A DNA stretch of 64,000 nt from Nitrospira sp. (GTDB taxonomy: Bacteria > Nitrospirota > Thermodesulfovibrionia > Thermodesulfovibrionales > Dissulfurispiraceae). The stretch spans positions 124,001 to 188,000 of the forward strand of contig NSJL01000005.1 of assembly GCA_002634385.1 (NCBI GenBank), read 5' to 3'. The position numbers and the translations under genes were made by a program. How positions within the stretch are numbered: the stretch's first letter is position 1; each line of letters opens with the position of its first letter. The notes beneath the pieces are model-generated. The model was given only the letters and a program-made list of their open reading frames with translations, had not been told where the DNA came from and searched no databases. Below are positions 43,548-53,744 of the stretch, piece by piece.

Positions 43548-44798
43548 ATGGTTCACGAAAGAAGAGTAGTCGTCACCGGCCTGGGGCTTGTCACGCCCCT
43601 GGGCATTGGCGTGGAAGCCTCATGGAAAGCGGCGCTGGAAGGCACGTCCGGCATCGGCCCCATTACGCAGTTTGATGCCTCTTCACTCCCCGTGCGTATT
43701 GCCGGGGAGGTGAAGGGCTTCGATCCCTCCCCGTACATCGAGGCAAAGGAAATCAAGAAAATGGACCGGTTTATCCATTTAGCCCTAGCTGCTGCAACCA
43801 TGGCAATGGAGGATTCCGGGTTTGCCGTCACGGAGGAGAATGCGGAGCGGGTGGGTGTTATCGTCGGCGCCGGTATGGGGGGATTGCCCGCCATTGAGCA
43901 GTATCACAAAGCCTTCCTGGAAAAGGGGTACCGGAGAATCTCCCCTTTCTTTATCCCCATGCTTATCATCAATCTCGCATCGGGAAATATCTCCATCAAG
44001 TTCGGCGCGAAGGGGCCGAATTCGGCTGCGGTAACCGCCTGCGCCACGGGAAGCCACTCCATCGGGGATGCTTTCCGGCTTATCCAGAGGGGGGATGCGG
44101 ACGCCATGATTGCCGGGGGGACGGAATCCGTTATTACCCCCCTCGGGATCGGGGGCTTTGCGGTGATGAAGGCGCTGTCGACGCGCAACGAGGAGCCCGG
44201 GAAAGCGAGCAGGCCTTTTGATCTCGAGAGAGACGGCTTTATCATGGGGGAGGGCGCGGGAGTTGTCCTCCTCGAAAGCCTTGAGAGCGCCCGCTCCCGG
44301 AACGCGAAAATTTACGCCGAGATCGTAGGGTATGGTATGTCCTGCGATGCCTATCATATAACGACCCCGGCGCCGGAGGGAGAGGGGGCCGCGCGGTGCA
44401 TGAAGGCCGCCCTCAAGGATGCAGGAATCGGCCCGGAACAAATTCACTATATCAACGCCCATGGCACCTCGACCAAGTATGGTGACGAACTGGAGACAGC
44501 GGCTATAAAGAAGGTGTTCGGGGAGCATGCGTATTCGCTATGCGTGAGTTCCACTAAATCCATGACGGGGCATCTCCTCGGTGCTGCCGGAGGGGTAGAG
44601 GCGATTTTCTCGATCCTCGGCATCCGGGATAGTATAATTCCCCCCACCATAAACCTGGAGAAGCCCGATCCGGAGTGTGATCTCGATTATGCCCCGAACA
44701 GGGCGAAAAAGAGGGATATCGAGTACGCGCTTTCCAATTCCTTCGGCTTTGGTGGTACGAATGCCTGCCTTGTTTTCAGAAAATACAGAGGGATTTGA
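43548..44798 (+). CDS. fabF: 3-oxoacyl-ACP synthase II
   Basis: 416 residues with the condensing-enzyme triad: Cys in [15 protein letters not shown], His in [12 protein letters not shown] and His in [11 protein letters not shown], plus [10 protein letters not shown] near the end. A TTG six bases earlier is an alternative start. It elongates fatty acids with the acpP product. Its 3' end overlaps the rnc start by 38 bases. Confidence 0.95.
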   Translation: MVHERRVVVTGLGLVTPLGIGVEASWKAALEGTSGIGPITQFDASSLPVRIAGEVKGFDPSPYIEAKEIKKMDRFIHLALAAATMAMEDSGFAVTEENAERVGVIVGAGMGGLPAIEQYHKAFLEKGYRRISPFFIPMLIINLASGNISIKFGAKGPNSAAVTACATGSHSIGDAFRLIQRGDADAMIAGGTESVITPLGIGGFAVMKALSTRNEEPGKASRPFDLERDGFIMGEGAGVVLLESLESARSRNAKIYAEIVGYGMSCDAYHITTPAPEGEGAARCMKAALKDAGIGPEQIHYINAHGTSTKYGDELETAAIKKVFGEHAYSLCVSSTKSMTGHLLGAAGGVEAIFSILGIRDSIIPPTINLEKPDPECDLDYAPNRAKKRDIEYALSNSFGFGGTNACLVFRKYRGI

Positions 44799-45480
44799 AG
44801 ATTCCTTCGGTTACCGTTTCAACAACAAGAAGCTGCTGGTAGCCGCTCTCACCCATAAGTCGTATCACCACGAGAACCCCGAGGAGTCCCCCGAACACAA
44901 TGAGCGGCTGGAATTCCTCGGAGACTCCGTTCTCGGTCTGGTCATCGCGGAGAAGCTCTTTCTTGACCAGGTGGGTTTTTCGGAGGCGGAAATGTCGAAG
45001 ATGAAGTCCTACCTGGTCAAGGAGGCGGTTCTTTTCGAAATGGCATCGAAGATCTCCCTGGGGAGCTACCTGAGACTGGGGAAAGGGGAGGAGTCCACCG
45101 GGGGCCGGCAGAAGAAGTCCGTGCTTTCAGACGCTTTCGAGGCCCTTGTCGGAGCTGTCTTCCTCGACAGCGATTATGAGACGGTAAGGACGCTGGTTCT
45201 CGATCTTTTCAGGGAGAAAATACCCGATGTCATCTCCCGGAAAGAGGGATACGACTTCAAGAGCGAGCTGCAGGAGAGGTGCCAAAGCCTCTTCGGGGTG
45301 CTCCCCGAATACAGAATCGTCAAGCTGGAAGGGGAGGAGCACAAGAGGATCTTTACCGCCGAGGTTTCCATCAACAGGCAGTTGTATGGAAGCGGGATGG
45401 GGAAGAGCAAGAAAGAGGCGCAGATGGCAGCTGCCAAGGAGGCTTTTGAAAGACTGATGCAGGAACAGCCCGGCGGGTAA
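44761..45480 (+). CDS. rnc: Ribonuclease III
   Basis: 239 residues. The RNase III signature is [16 protein letters not shown], with the second metal-binding acidic cluster in [14 protein letters not shown], and a C-terminal double-stranded-RNA-binding domain ([33 protein letters not shown]). The start at 44761 lies inside fabF; an upstream in-frame ATG at 44677 would overlap even more. It processes rRNA and other structured RNAs. Confidence 0.95.
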   Translation: MPALFSENTEGFEDSFGYRFNNKKLLVAALTHKSYHHENPEESPEHNERLEFLGDSVLGLVIAEKLFLDQVGFSEAEMSKMKSYLVKEAVLFEMASKISLGSYLRLGKGEESTGGRQKKSVLSDAFEALVGAVFLDSDYETVRTLVLDLFREKIPDVISRKEGYDFKSELQERCQSLFGVLPEYRIVKLEGEEHKRIFTAEVSINRQLYGSGMGKSKKEAQMAAAKEAFERLMQEQPGG

Positions 45481-45492
45481 GCAGGCTGATGC

Positions 45493-46722
45493 ATGGATAG
45501 GAAGGTCCTTTCCTGGTGTCTCTTCGATTTCGCCAATTCCAGCTATTCTGCCGTTATCTCCGCGGTACTCTTTCCCGTTTACTACACCTCCGTCATTGTC
45601 GGCAATGGAACGGGCCAGGGAGACGTGTGGTGGGGGAAAGCGATTTCTGTGAGCATGGCATTCGTGGCGGTAAGCTCCCCCCTTCTCGGCGGTATCGCCG
45701 ATTATGCCCGCCTGCGCAAGAGACTGCTTGTTTCCTATACCCTTCTCTGTATCGGCGCTGTCGCTGCGCTCTTTTCCCTTCGCCCGGGAATGGCGGTAGA
45801 GGGATTCTTTCTTATTGTCCTGGCAAACATCGGGTTAGAGGGGGGGCTTGTCTTTTACAACGCCTTTCTCCCCGAGATTGCGGAGCCGGCGTACCGGGGA
45901 AGGGTCTCCGCGTGGGGGTACGGCATCGGATACGCCGGCTCCATTCTTTCGCTCCTCATAGCCCTGTTCCTTGTCAAGGCGGAGCTCCTGCCCCTCGCAT
46001 GGCCCATGGTGGCCCTTTTTTTCGCCCTGTTTTCCCTGCCCGCTTTTTTTCTCCTCCCCGGTGATCAGGGAAGAGGAGAGGGGTTTGTCCGCGCCTCTCT
46101 CAAGGGACTGCGGCAGACAATGCGGCTGCTGAGCCGGATCGGGGCGGACAGGGAACGGCGAAAATTTCTTCTGGCATACTTCGTTTACGAAGACGGAGTG
46201 AATACGGTCATCGTGTTTTCCAGCATCTTTGCGGCCACCACCCTCCATTTCTCCCCCGAGGGACTGATACTTCTGTACCTTGTCGTCCAGTGCACCGCCC
46301 TTGCCGGGGCGTTCCTGATGGCGCGCCCTATCGACTTCTGGGGACCCCGAAAGGTGCTCCTCTTCTCTCTGGTCCTCTGGACAACAGTGGCGGCCGCCGC
46401 CTTTTTCGTCCAGGGAAAGACGCAGTTTCTGCTGGTTGCTTCCGTGGCCGGCCTCGGTCTCGGAACGGTACAGGCTTCCTCCCGGGCCTTTTACGCACAG
46501 TACATCCCGAAGGGCCGGGAAGCCGAATATTTCGGCGTGTTTTCCCTTGCAGGCAAATCGTCGGCGGTGATCGGCCCCCTTGTCTTCGGGTATATCTCCT
46601 CCTCCTTCGGAAGCCAGCGGCCTGCAGTGCTTTCCGTGGCCCTGTTTTTCCTGATCGGGCTAGCGCTCATCGGAAGGGTACGGGGAGGCGGGCCGAATGT
46701 GCGGCCGGACGTTGAGCGGTAG
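45493..46722 (+). CDS. MFS transporter of the UMF1/Atg22-like group
   Basis: 409 residues with twelve hydrophobic segments. The N-terminus WCLFDFANSSYSAVI is the hallmark of the UMF1/Atg22-like branch, with ADYARLRKR between helices two and three and GTVQASSRAFYAQYIPKG in the second half. Yeast Atg22 exports amino acids from the vacuole; bacterial members are uncharacterised. It starts 12 bases after rnc. Confidence 0.85.
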   Translation: MDRKVLSWCLFDFANSSYSAVISAVLFPVYYTSVIVGNGTGQGDVWWGKAISVSMAFVAVSSPLLGGIADYARLRKRLLVSYTLLCIGAVAALFSLRPGMAVEGFFLIVLANIGLEGGLVFYNAFLPEIAEPAYRGRVSAWGYGIGYAGSILSLLIALFLVKAELLPLAWPMVALFFALFSLPAFFLLPGDQGRGEGFVRASLKGLRQTMRLLSRIGADRERRKFLLAYFVYEDGVNTVIVFSSIFAATTLHFSPEGLILLYLVVQCTALAGAFLMARPIDFWGPRKVLLFSLVLWTTVAAAAFFVQGKTQFLLVASVAGLGLGTVQASSRAFYAQYIPKGREAEYFGVFSLAGKSSAVIGPLVFGYISSSFGSQRPAVLSVALFFLIGLALIGRVRGGGPNVRPDVER

Positions 46723-46730
46723 AAAATAAA

Positions 46731-47468
46731 TCAGCGCGGAGCTTTCGGGTCGTTCTTTTCCTGTGCGGTGTAGGATGTTACCCTGGCCCGCACCAGGTGG
46801 TTTCTGAGCCCGATGGTGAGCTTCGACTGATACCGCTGCAGCAAAGGGGCCGCGGAGCCCCCGGCCGCCTCCGCATTCCATGCGGGCTCGTCGTAGGCGA
46901 TCTCGATAGTGTCGCCGCTCTCCAACTCGATGGTCTGCCGGACGGGCAGCAGAGTCTTCTTACTGATGAAGACTTTCCGGTAGGAGTTGGAAAGGATATA
47001 GACATCCTCCCCCTCCTGAAGGCGGTATTCCTTCATATTCCACCAGAAAAAGCTGTTCCTGAGTCCTTCGACGAGGAGGATGCTTTTATTCCTGTCCAGC
47101 TTCGGCTTGCTCCGTATGATGCCCTCCTCCTCGGTGATCTCTCCGGCGAGGAAGCCCAGGTAGTAGATCCTCATGGTCAATGTATCCTGCGCGAGCTGCA
47201 GAAGGGCGTCTCCGCTCATGGTGCTGTCCTTTTTCTCGTACTCGAGGGAGAGGACCGCTTCGATGGAGGAAACCCTCTGCAGTTCGTCCAGTACCTGCTC
47301 CAGGCGGACCCCCTCGAGGGAGGTATCGATATGCTTGGGAGCACAGGAGGCGAGAAACAGGAGAAGGAGGGGCAGGAAAAGGATCAGGGGAAGGGGGATC
47401 CCCCCCCGCTCCAGCGACGCGTGAGCTACGCTCCTATGCCCTGATGTATTCGATGGCCTCTTCGACAT
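46731..47468 (-). CDS. Lipoprotein of LolA/LolB-like size, unknown function
   Basis: 245 residues with a lipoprotein signal: a long hydrophobic stretch ending in the lipobox FLAS-Cys (Cys at residue 43). The mature part is beta-rich (VEGLRNSFFWWNMKEYRL, VYILSNSYRKVFISKKTL, LPVRQTIELESGDTIEIAYDEP), in the manner of outer-membrane lipoprotein carriers (DUF4292-like). The start overlaps the radA end by 35 bases on the same strand, and no later start keeps the lipobox. Function not assigned. Confidence 0.75.
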   Translation of the reverse strand: MSKRPSNTSGHRSVAHASLERGGIPLPLILFLPLLLLFLASCAPKHIDTSLEGVRLEQVLDELQRVSSIEAVLSLEYEKKDSTMSGDALLQLAQDTLTMRIYYLGFLAGEITEEEGIIRSKPKLDRNKSILLVEGLRNSFFWWNMKEYRLQEGEDVYILSNSYRKVFISKKTLLPVRQTIELESGDTIEIAYDEPAWNAEAAGGSAAPLLQRYQSKLTIGLRNHLVRARVTSYTAQEKNDPKAPR

Positions 47469-48792
47469 TCCTGATCCCGGTGAGGGAGAGTCCGAAATCC
47501 CCCTTCAGCCGCTCCGCGTTTCCCCTGGGGATGAGAGCCCTTTTGAAGCCGATCTTCGCCGCCTCTTTCAGGCGCGCCTCGCTCTGGGCCACGGCCCTCA
47601 CCTCGCCGGAAAGTCCCACCTCGCCGAAGAGAAAGGTCCTCGAATCGAGGGGCACTTCCCGGAAGGAGGAGACAATCGCCGCCACGATCCCGAGGTCCGC
47701 CGCGGGTTCCAGTATCTTCAGACCCCCGACGATATTGAGGAAAATATCCATGCCGCCCAGGTGTATTCCGGCCTTTTTTTCGAGAACGGCGACGAGGAGG
47801 TTCACCCTGTTGAAGTCCACCCCCATGCTCGTCCTCCGCGGCATTCCGAAGGTAGTGGGGGATACCAGGGCCTGGATCTCCACCAGGAGGGGCCGGGTGC
47901 CCTCCATACTCGCGATGACCGTGGAGCCCGACACATCCAGGGGCCTCTCGGACAGGAAGAGCTCGGAGGGATTGGCGATCTCCCGGAGGCCGCTGTCCGT
48001 CATTTCGAAGACCCCGATTTCGTTAGTGGAGCCGAACCTGTTCTTCACGGTGCGGAGGATACGGTAGGGATGCCCGCGGTCCCCCTCGAAGTAAAGGACC
48101 GTATCGACGATATGCTCCAGCACTCTCGGACCGGCGATGGCCCCCTCTTTCGTGACATGCCCGATGAGAAAGACCGGTATGCGGGACCTCTTGGCGAACA
48201 TCATCAACTTTGCCGCCGATTCACGGACCTGTCCCACGGAGCCCGGGGCGGACGTAAGCTCTTCGGTGTAGATCGTTTGTATGGAATCGATTACCAACGC
48301 CGCGGGCTTCTGTTCCCGCGCGGTAGCGAGAATATTCTCCACCAGCGTTTCGGGGAGGAGCATGATGGAATCGGAGTGGATGGAGAGCCTCTCCGCGCGC
48401 AGCTTGATCTGTTCGGGGGACTCCTCACCGGATACGTAGAGGACCGTGCCCGCCCTCTCCGCTATATGCGACATGGCCTGGAGAATGAGGGTGGACTTCC
48501 CTATACCGGGGTCCCCGCCGACAAGGATGATGGCGCCGCTGACCAACCCTCCGCCCAGGACCCTGTCCAGTTCGACGATCCCGGTACGGCTCCTCTTTTC
48601 CGTTCCCCCGGTGACCGCGCTCAGGGGCTGTGGGTCCGCCCCGGTGTTACCCGGGGAGGATCTGGCGCCTTTCGTATCCTGCTTTTCTTCAGAGAAGCTG
48701 TTCCATGCGCCGCAATCGGGGCATTTGCCGAGCCACTTCGGGCTGGTGAACCCGCATGCCTGACATTGAAAGACTGTTTTGATTTTCGACAT
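47434..48792 (-). CDS. radA: DNA repair protein RadA
   Basis: 452 residues. An N-terminal zinc finger (CQACGFTSPKWLGKCPDCGAW), a RecA-like ATPase with GGDPGIGKST, the RadA-specific VKNRFGSTNEIGVFEM and a Lon-like C-terminal domain (LFGEVGLSGEVRAV). RadA drives branch migration in recombination repair. Transcribed with the downstream lipoprotein. Confidence 0.95.
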   Translation of the reverse strand: MSKIKTVFQCQACGFTSPKWLGKCPDCGAWNSFSEEKQDTKGARSSPGNTGADPQPLSAVTGGTEKRSRTGIVELDRVLGGGLVSGAIILVGGDPGIGKSTLILQAMSHIAERAGTVLYVSGEESPEQIKLRAERLSIHSDSIMLLPETLVENILATAREQKPAALVIDSIQTIYTEELTSAPGSVGQVRESAAKLMMFAKRSRIPVFLIGHVTKEGAIAGPRVLEHIVDTVLYFEGDRGHPYRILRTVKNRFGSTNEIGVFEMTDSGLREIANPSELFLSERPLDVSGSTVIASMEGTRPLLVEIQALVSPTTFGMPRRTSMGVDFNRVNLLVAVLEKKAGIHLGGMDIFLNIVGGLKILEPAADLGIVAAIVSSFREVPLDSRTFLFGEVGLSGEVRAVAQSEARLKEAAKIGFKRALIPRGNAERLKGDFGLSLTGIRNVEEAIEYIRA

Positions 48793-48825
48793 CTATTCCT
48801 TTTTCAGTTCGGATTTTCGGATTGA

Positions 48826-49614
48826 TCAAATGGGAAGCAAACACATCCCCCTGCCCAGCGGGGATGCCGCTCCTATTGCCCGTTGTACGAACTCCTTTGC
48901 AGCAACCGCCGCGTCCACAACAGGCATCCCTCTTGCCAGAAGGGCGGCGATGGCCGCCGAAAAGGCGCACCCGGTACCGTGGTATTCTCCCGGTTTCTTT
49001 TTCCCCGGAATGCGATGCCAGGTCTGTCCGTCATAGACCAGCTCCAGCGTTTCAGCGGCAGCAGCGGCGGACGCCACCTTCTCGAGGTGCCCGCCGGTAA
49101 TGATCACCACTTCGGGGCCGAGCTCTTTCAGCCTCATCGCCATCCTTTCGAGGTCGCTTTCCGACTCCGCTCCAATGCCGGAAAGGGCGGAGGCTTCCTG
49201 GATGTTGGGAGTCAGCACCCGTGCGAGGGGAAGCAGCTCTTCCTTGAATACCTTCAGCGCTCCCTCTTCCATGAGGCGGGTGCCGGTGGAGGATACGGCG
49301 ACGGGATCGATAACGAGGTTCTGAAGACCGAAATCCCTCACCGCCTTTGAGACGGCGAGCACGGCGTCGGCGCTGTAGAGCATCCCCGTTTTCAGGGCGT
49401 CAGGCCTGATATCGCTGAGAAGGGTGTTCAGTTGCTCATCGAGGAACCTTCCCTCCACCCCTGCAATGGCCCCCACGGTGAAAGTATTCTGGGCTGTCAG
49501 GGCGGCCACTGCCGAAAGACCGTAAATACCGAAGTGGTGAAAGACCCTGAGATCCATCTGCAGGCCGGCCCCTCCCGTCGGGTCGGACCCCGCGATGGTA
49601 AGCGCTGTTTTCAT
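48826..49614 (-). CDS. thiD: Hydroxymethylpyrimidine/phosphomethylpyrimidine kinase
   Basis: 262 residues with the ribokinase-like features ALTIAGSDPTGGAGLQMDL at the start, LVIDPVAVSSTGTRLM, VLTPNIQEASALSG and the catalytic GTGCAFSAAIAA. The family phosphorylates HMP twice for thiamine synthesis. No other thi genes are adjacent. Confidence 0.93.
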   Translation of the reverse strand: MKTALTIAGSDPTGGAGLQMDLRVFHHFGIYGLSAVAALTAQNTFTVGAIAGVEGRFLDEQLNTLLSDIRPDALKTGMLYSADAVLAVSKAVRDFGLQNLVIDPVAVSSTGTRLMEEGALKVFKEELLPLARVLTPNIQEASALSGIGAESESDLERMAMRLKELGPEVVIITGGHLEKVASAAAAAETLELVYDGQTWHRIPGKKKPGEYHGTGCAFSAAIAALLARGMPVVDAAVAAKEFVQRAIGAASPLGRGMCLLPI

Positions 49615-49843
49615 ACTTTATTATAGCAACCGGGGGGCCGAAAAATACACGACGATACTGGAGAATAGGTTCCCTTTGATTGCCTTGAAGTCCCCACCTC
49701 CTTTGCCTGCTTTTTTGCGCCGTGCTATTATAGAGCAGAAAGAGGACTTTTTTGTTTTCATAGCGGCGGAACGCCGTAGTGTCTTCAGGATTCCCGGCCC
49801 TGGAAGAGGGGGCGCCTGAAAGAGGGAAATTCTGTGAATTCTG
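49615..49843. other. Gap between thiD and the ribosomal protein promoter
   Basis: About 230 bases with no supported gene. On the minus strand TATAAT occurs near 49730 (plus-strand attata), a possible -10 box for thiD. Nothing resembling an RNA gene was recognised. Confidence 0.4.
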
Positions 49844-49871
49844 TTGACAAATCTATTGTTTTTCTTGTAAT
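49844..49871 (+). promoter_or_regulatory. Sigma-70 promoter of rplM-rpsI
   Basis: TTGACA (49844-49849) and TGTAAT (49866-49871) with a 16-base spacer, about 50 bases before the rplM start. The leader that follows is short and AT-rich, and AAGGAAGG lies just before the start codon. Confidence 0.7.
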
Positions 49872-49921
49872 GTAATAAACTCCATCTGCTTTAATGCAAT
49901 ACGACGAAGGAAGGTGTATAG

Positions 49922-50356
49922 ATGAAGACCAGGTTTATGAAGAAAGAGGAAGTTGAGCGTAAATGGTATGTCGTGGATGCCAAGGACCAGGTCCTGGGAA
50001 GGCTGGCGAGCAGGATTGCCGCCTATATCCGCGGAAAGCATAAGCCCGTGTTTACTCCCCATGTGGATACGGGGGACTTCGTGATCGTGGTCAATGCGGA
50101 CAAGGTGAAGGTGACCGGAAACAAACTTGAGGACAAGGTCTATCAGCACCACACCGGGTACCTGGGAAATCTGAAAGAAAAGACCCTTAAGGACAGGATG
50201 GGCTCCGAGCCCGAAAAGGTGATAGAGGATGCGGTGTGGGGAATGCTTCCCAAGAACAGGCTCGGCAGGGCGATGATAAAAAAGCTCAAAGTGTACCGCG
50301 GCGCAGAGCACGGGCACGCCGCCCAGAAACCCGAACGTATCGAAATTACGAAATAG
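49922..50356 (+). CDS. rplM: 50S ribosomal protein L13
   Basis: 144 residues, full length, with the L13 signatures [47 protein letters not shown] and [21 protein letters not shown]. It is followed after 19 bases by rpsI, the standard L13-S9 operon. Confidence 0.97.
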   Translation: MKTRFMKKEEVERKWYVVDAKDQVLGRLASRIAAYIRGKHKPVFTPHVDTGDFVIVVNADKVKVTGNKLEDKVYQHHTGYLGNLKEKTLKDRMGSEPEKVIEDAVWGMLPKNRLGRAMIKKLKVYRGAEHGHAAQKPERIEITK

Positions 50357-50375
50357 AGAAGGAGTAGAGGAGAAA

Positions 50376-50768
50376 ATGGCATCGATTCAGTATACCTCAA
50401 CTGGCAGAAGGAAAAGGTCTATCGCACGGGTTACTCTGGTTCCGGGAAAAGGGACCATCACGGTCAACGGCAGGGAGATTGACACCTATTTCCCCCGTGA
50501 AACATTGCGGATGATCATCCGGCAGCCCCTCCAGATCACCGGGGTGCTGGGCAAGTACGACGTGCTTGCAAAGGTCGATGGGGGAGGCCTGAGCGGACAG
50601 GCGGGTGCATTGAGGCACGGGATCGCCCGCGCCCTGGTCGCCGTGGATACCGATCTGAAGACGAAGCTCAAAAAAGAGGGGCTCCTCACCAGGGACCCGA
50701 GAGAAGTGGAGAGAAAGAAATACGGGCAGGCCGGCGCGAGAAGGAGATTCCAGTTCTCCAAGAGATAA
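50376..50768 (+). CDS. rpsI: 30S ribosomal protein S9
   Basis: 130 residues with the S9 pattern [51 protein letters not shown] and the basic tail [17 protein letters not shown] ending in the conserved Lys-Arg. GAAGGAG precedes the ATG. Confidence 0.97.
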   Translation: MASIQYTSTGRRKRSIARVTLVPGKGTITVNGREIDTYFPRETLRMIIRQPLQITGVLGKYDVLAKVDGGGLSGQAGALRHGIARALVAVDTDLKTKLKKEGLLTRDPREVERKKYGQAGARRRFQFSKR

Positions 50769-50799
50769 TTTCCGGCGGTTTGCTTACAGAGAGGGACAG

Positions 50800-50827
50800 G
50801 GCCCGTTCATTGAGCGGGCCTTCTTTT
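50800..50827 (+). terminator. Rho-independent terminator after rpsI
   Basis: GGCCCG (50800-50805) pairs with CGGGCC (50815-50820) over a nine-base loop, followed by TTCTTTTT. It lies 31 bases after the rpsI stop. Confidence 0.85.
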
Positions 50828-50866
50828 TATTGAGCAGGTATCATTAAAGACAGAGGATGTGCGGTT

Positions 50867-51907
50867 ATGATAAGAGCGGCGATTTGCGGCGGCAGCGGCT
50901 ATACGGGGGCGGAGCTCCTCAGGATCCTCCTGCTGCATCCCGGAGTGGAAATCACTGCGGTTACCTCCGAGCAGTCTGCGGGGAAGAAGGTGACAGACTT
51001 GTTCCCCCACCTCCATCGGTATTCCTCTCTGAGATATGAACCCCTGAACAAGGAGGCCCTGCTGGACAAGGCGGATGTTTTTTTCATGGCATTGCCCCAT
51101 TCCGCATCGCAGGAGGCCGTGGATTTCTTTTACCGGCGGGGAAAACGGGTGGTTGACCTTTCGGCGGACTACCGTCTTTCCGATGCCTCGGTGTATGAGG
51201 AGTGGTATAAGACCCCTCATCATTATAAGGAGACGCTCGGGGATGCCGTGTACGGCCTGCCGGAGCTTCACCGGGAGCGGATCGTGAAAGCGGGGCTCGT
51301 GGCAAATCCCGGCTGCTACCCCACCAGCGCTATCCTCGGACTCGCCCCTGTGCTCAGGGAGGGTATCATCGATCCCTCCACCCTTGTGATCGACTCGAAG
51401 TCCGGGACGTCGGGTGCCGGAAGAAAGGCCGATGTGTCGGTCTCCTACTGCGAGGTCAATGAGGGATTCAAAGCCTACGGGCTTGCCGTGCACCGGCATA
51501 CTCCCGAGATCGAGCAGGAGCTCTCCGCAGTGGCGGGCAGCAGGGTCGTCCTGAACTTCACCCCTCACCTGGTTCCCATGGACAGGGGGATTCTCTCCAC
51601 CATGTACGGTACGTTGCGGAAGGACATGGATACCGCTGCGGTGCTGGCCCTTTACCGGGAAACCTACGCGACGGAGCCTTTCGTGAATGTCCTGGAAGAG
51701 AATACGTATCCCAATGCGAAGAATGTGCGCGGCAGCAACTATTGCGAAATCGGCATAAAGGTGAACAAGAGGACCAATACGCTCATCGTCGTCTCCGCCA
51801 TCGATAACCTCGTGAAGGGTGCATCGGGGCAGGCTGTCCAGAATATGAATATCATGATGGGTTTCGGGGAGACGGCGGCCCTGGAGTCCCTCGCGCTTTT
51901 TCCTTAG
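50867..51907 (+). CDS. argC: N-acetyl-gamma-glutamyl-phosphate reductase
   Basis: 346 residues. The NADP loop [18 protein letters not shown], the catalytic Cys in [15 protein letters not shown] and the later [11 protein letters not shown] are all typical. It is the third step of arginine synthesis. argJ lies shortly downstream, with a phosphodiesterase gene between them. Confidence 0.96.
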   Translation: MIRAAICGGSGYTGAELLRILLLHPGVEITAVTSEQSAGKKVTDLFPHLHRYSSLRYEPLNKEALLDKADVFFMALPHSASQEAVDFFYRRGKRVVDLSADYRLSDASVYEEWYKTPHHYKETLGDAVYGLPELHRERIVKAGLVANPGCYPTSAILGLAPVLREGIIDPSTLVIDSKSGTSGAGRKADVSVSYCEVNEGFKAYGLAVHRHTPEIEQELSAVAGSRVVLNFTPHLVPMDRGILSTMYGTLRKDMDTAAVLALYRETYATEPFVNVLEENTYPNAKNVRGSNYCEIGIKVNKRTNTLIVVSAIDNLVKGASGQAVQNMNIMMGFGETAALESLALFP

Positions 51908-51924
51908 AGGTGAATTCTCCCTGT

Positions 51925-52404
51925 ATGGGTACAGGAAAAGAGAAAGAGTTTCGCCTCGGGGCGATCTCCGATACCCACGGCCTCGTCCGTCCCGAGGCGG
52001 TGAAAGCGCTGCAGGGGGTGTCTCATATCCTCCATGCAGGAGATATCGGAAAACCCGAAGTGCTCGAATCCCTGAGAGCCATCGCCCCGGTGACCGCGGT
52101 GCGGGGGAACGTCGACAGGGGGCCGTGGGCGTATGCCCTCCCCGTGACGGAAGTGGTGGAGCTGGGCGGGATGTCTCTCTATATACTCCACAACATCCAG
52201 GAGCTCGACCTGGATCCTGCCGCTGCAGGCTTCCGTGCCGTCATCTACGGCCACTCGCATATGCCCGCCATAGAGGAGCGCAACGGGGTTCTCTTCCTGA
52301 ATCCCGGGAGCGCGGGACCGAGGCGCTTCCGGCTGCCGGTCTCCCTGGCACTGCTGCGAGTGAAGGAGGGGAATCTCCTCCCGCAATTGATTACACTGGG
52401 ATAA
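51925..52404 (+). CDS. YfcE/MJ0936-type metallophosphodiesterase
   Basis: 159 residues from ATG 51925; a GTG at 51910 is the alternative. The metal-binding motifs are GAISDTHG, HAGDIG, VRGNVDRG, YGHSH and the LNPGSAGPRRF turn. Such small phosphoesterases hydrolyse bis-p-nitrophenyl phosphate in vitro; their cellular substrates are unknown. Confidence 0.9.
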   Translation: MGTGKEKEFRLGAISDTHGLVRPEAVKALQGVSHILHAGDIGKPEVLESLRAIAPVTAVRGNVDRGPWAYALPVTEVVELGGMSLYILHNIQELDLDPAAAGFRAVIYGHSHMPAIEERNGVLFLNPGSAGPRRFRLPVSLALLRVKEGNLLPQLITLG

Positions 52405-52495
52405 TACCGGAATTGCCGTCTGAAAACTGCCCGTTGCAAAAGGAATCCAAATACCATTATTCTATCGGATAATGGAACGAAAAACAGGAAAGCCA

Positions 52496-53692
52496 ATGGA
52501 AAAATCAAAACCGATAGCATTACCCAAAGGATTTCTCTTTTCCACCGCTGAGGCCGCCATCAAGAAGCCGGGAAGGAAGGATCTCGCCCTGATCTGCTCG
52601 GAAACAGAGGCGGTCATGGCGGGCATGTTTACCACCAACAAGGTGAAGGCCGCCCCGGTAAAGCTCGACATGAGGAAAATCCGGTCGGGCAGGGGGCGGG
52701 CGATCATCGTAAACAGCGGCAACGCCAACGCCTGCTCGGGAGAGCAGGGAATGAGGGACGCCATCGAGATGGCGGAGCTCGCCGCACGCCCCCTGAAGAT
52801 AAAGCCCGGAAGCGTGTATGTCTGCTCCACCGGGGTCATCGGCACCCCCATGCCCATGGAGAGGATCCGTCCCGGGATAGCGGTCCTTGCGGAACGCCTG
52901 GGTACGGGAACCCTCGGGGACGTCGCTTCCGCCATCATGACCACCGATACCTTTCCCAAAGTGGTGACGAAGCGGATCAGGGTCGGATCTTCCATGGTCA
53001 CTCTTGCAGGCGTCTGCAAGGGGGCGGGAATGATCTGCCCGAATATGGCCACCATGCTCTGCTTTCTCATGACCGACGCCGCCATTGAGAAGACTGCCTT
53101 GAATAAAGCGCTGAAGAGCGCCGTGCAGAGGTCGTTCAACAGGATTACCATTGACGGCGATATGTCCACCAACGATACTGTCCTGCTCATGGCAAACGGC
53201 AGGGCGGGCAATGAGACGATAGGGGAGAGCTCCCCTGCCTTCGGGGCCTTTGCTTCGGCCCTTGCCACTGTCGCGTACGAATTGGCCGGGATGATCGTCA
53301 GGGACGGGGAGGGCGCCACAAAATTCGTCGAGATCGAGCTCCGGAACGCGAGGAGCGAGGCCGAAGCGGAAAAAGGGGCTTTTGCCCTTGCCAACTCGCT
53401 GCTGGTTAAGACTGCCCTGTACGGAAACGACGCGAACTGGGGACGGCTGATGGCCGCCCTAGGACGTGCGGGAATCCAGATCAGGGAGGAGAGGGTGGAC
53501 ATCCTGCTTAACGGGGTAAAGGTTGCCGCGCGGGGCATGGCCACGGGAAAGGATGCAGCAGCCAACGAAAAGTTGAAAAGCAAGGAAGTCAGGATAGTGG
53601 TGGATCTCCATCTCGGCAGCGGGGCGGCCAAAGTGCTCACCTGCGATCTGACCGAGGAGTACGTAAAGATCAACGCGGAATACAGGACGTAG
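52496..53692 (+). CDS. argJ: Bifunctional ornithine acetyltransferase/N-acetylglutamate synthase
   Basis: 398 residues from ATG 52496 with AGGAAAG upstream; the ATG at 52472 is the alternative. PNMATMLCFLMTDA contains the Ala-Thr-Met-Leu autocleavage site whose Thr becomes the nucleophile. FTTNKVKAAPV, SGNANACSGEQG and DGDMSTNDTVLLMANG are typical. The enzyme recycles the acetyl group in arginine synthesis. Confidence 0.95.
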   Translation: MEKSKPIALPKGFLFSTAEAAIKKPGRKDLALICSETEAVMAGMFTTNKVKAAPVKLDMRKIRSGRGRAIIVNSGNANACSGEQGMRDAIEMAELAARPLKIKPGSVYVCSTGVIGTPMPMERIRPGIAVLAERLGTGTLGDVASAIMTTDTFPKVVTKRIRVGSSMVTLAGVCKGAGMICPNMATMLCFLMTDAAIEKTALNKALKSAVQRSFNRITIDGDMSTNDTVLLMANGRAGNETIGESSPAFGAFASALATVAYELAGMIVRDGEGATKFVEIELRNARSEAEAEKGAFALANSLLVKTALYGNDANWGRLMAALGRAGIQIREERVDILLNGVKVAARGMATGKDAAANEKLKSKEVRIVVDLHLGSGAAKVLTCDLTEEYVKINAEYRT

Positions 53693-53744
53693 AAAAGGAA
53701 AACGGCTCAATGATGAAGATCTTTGAAATCGCATTCCCTGCTGC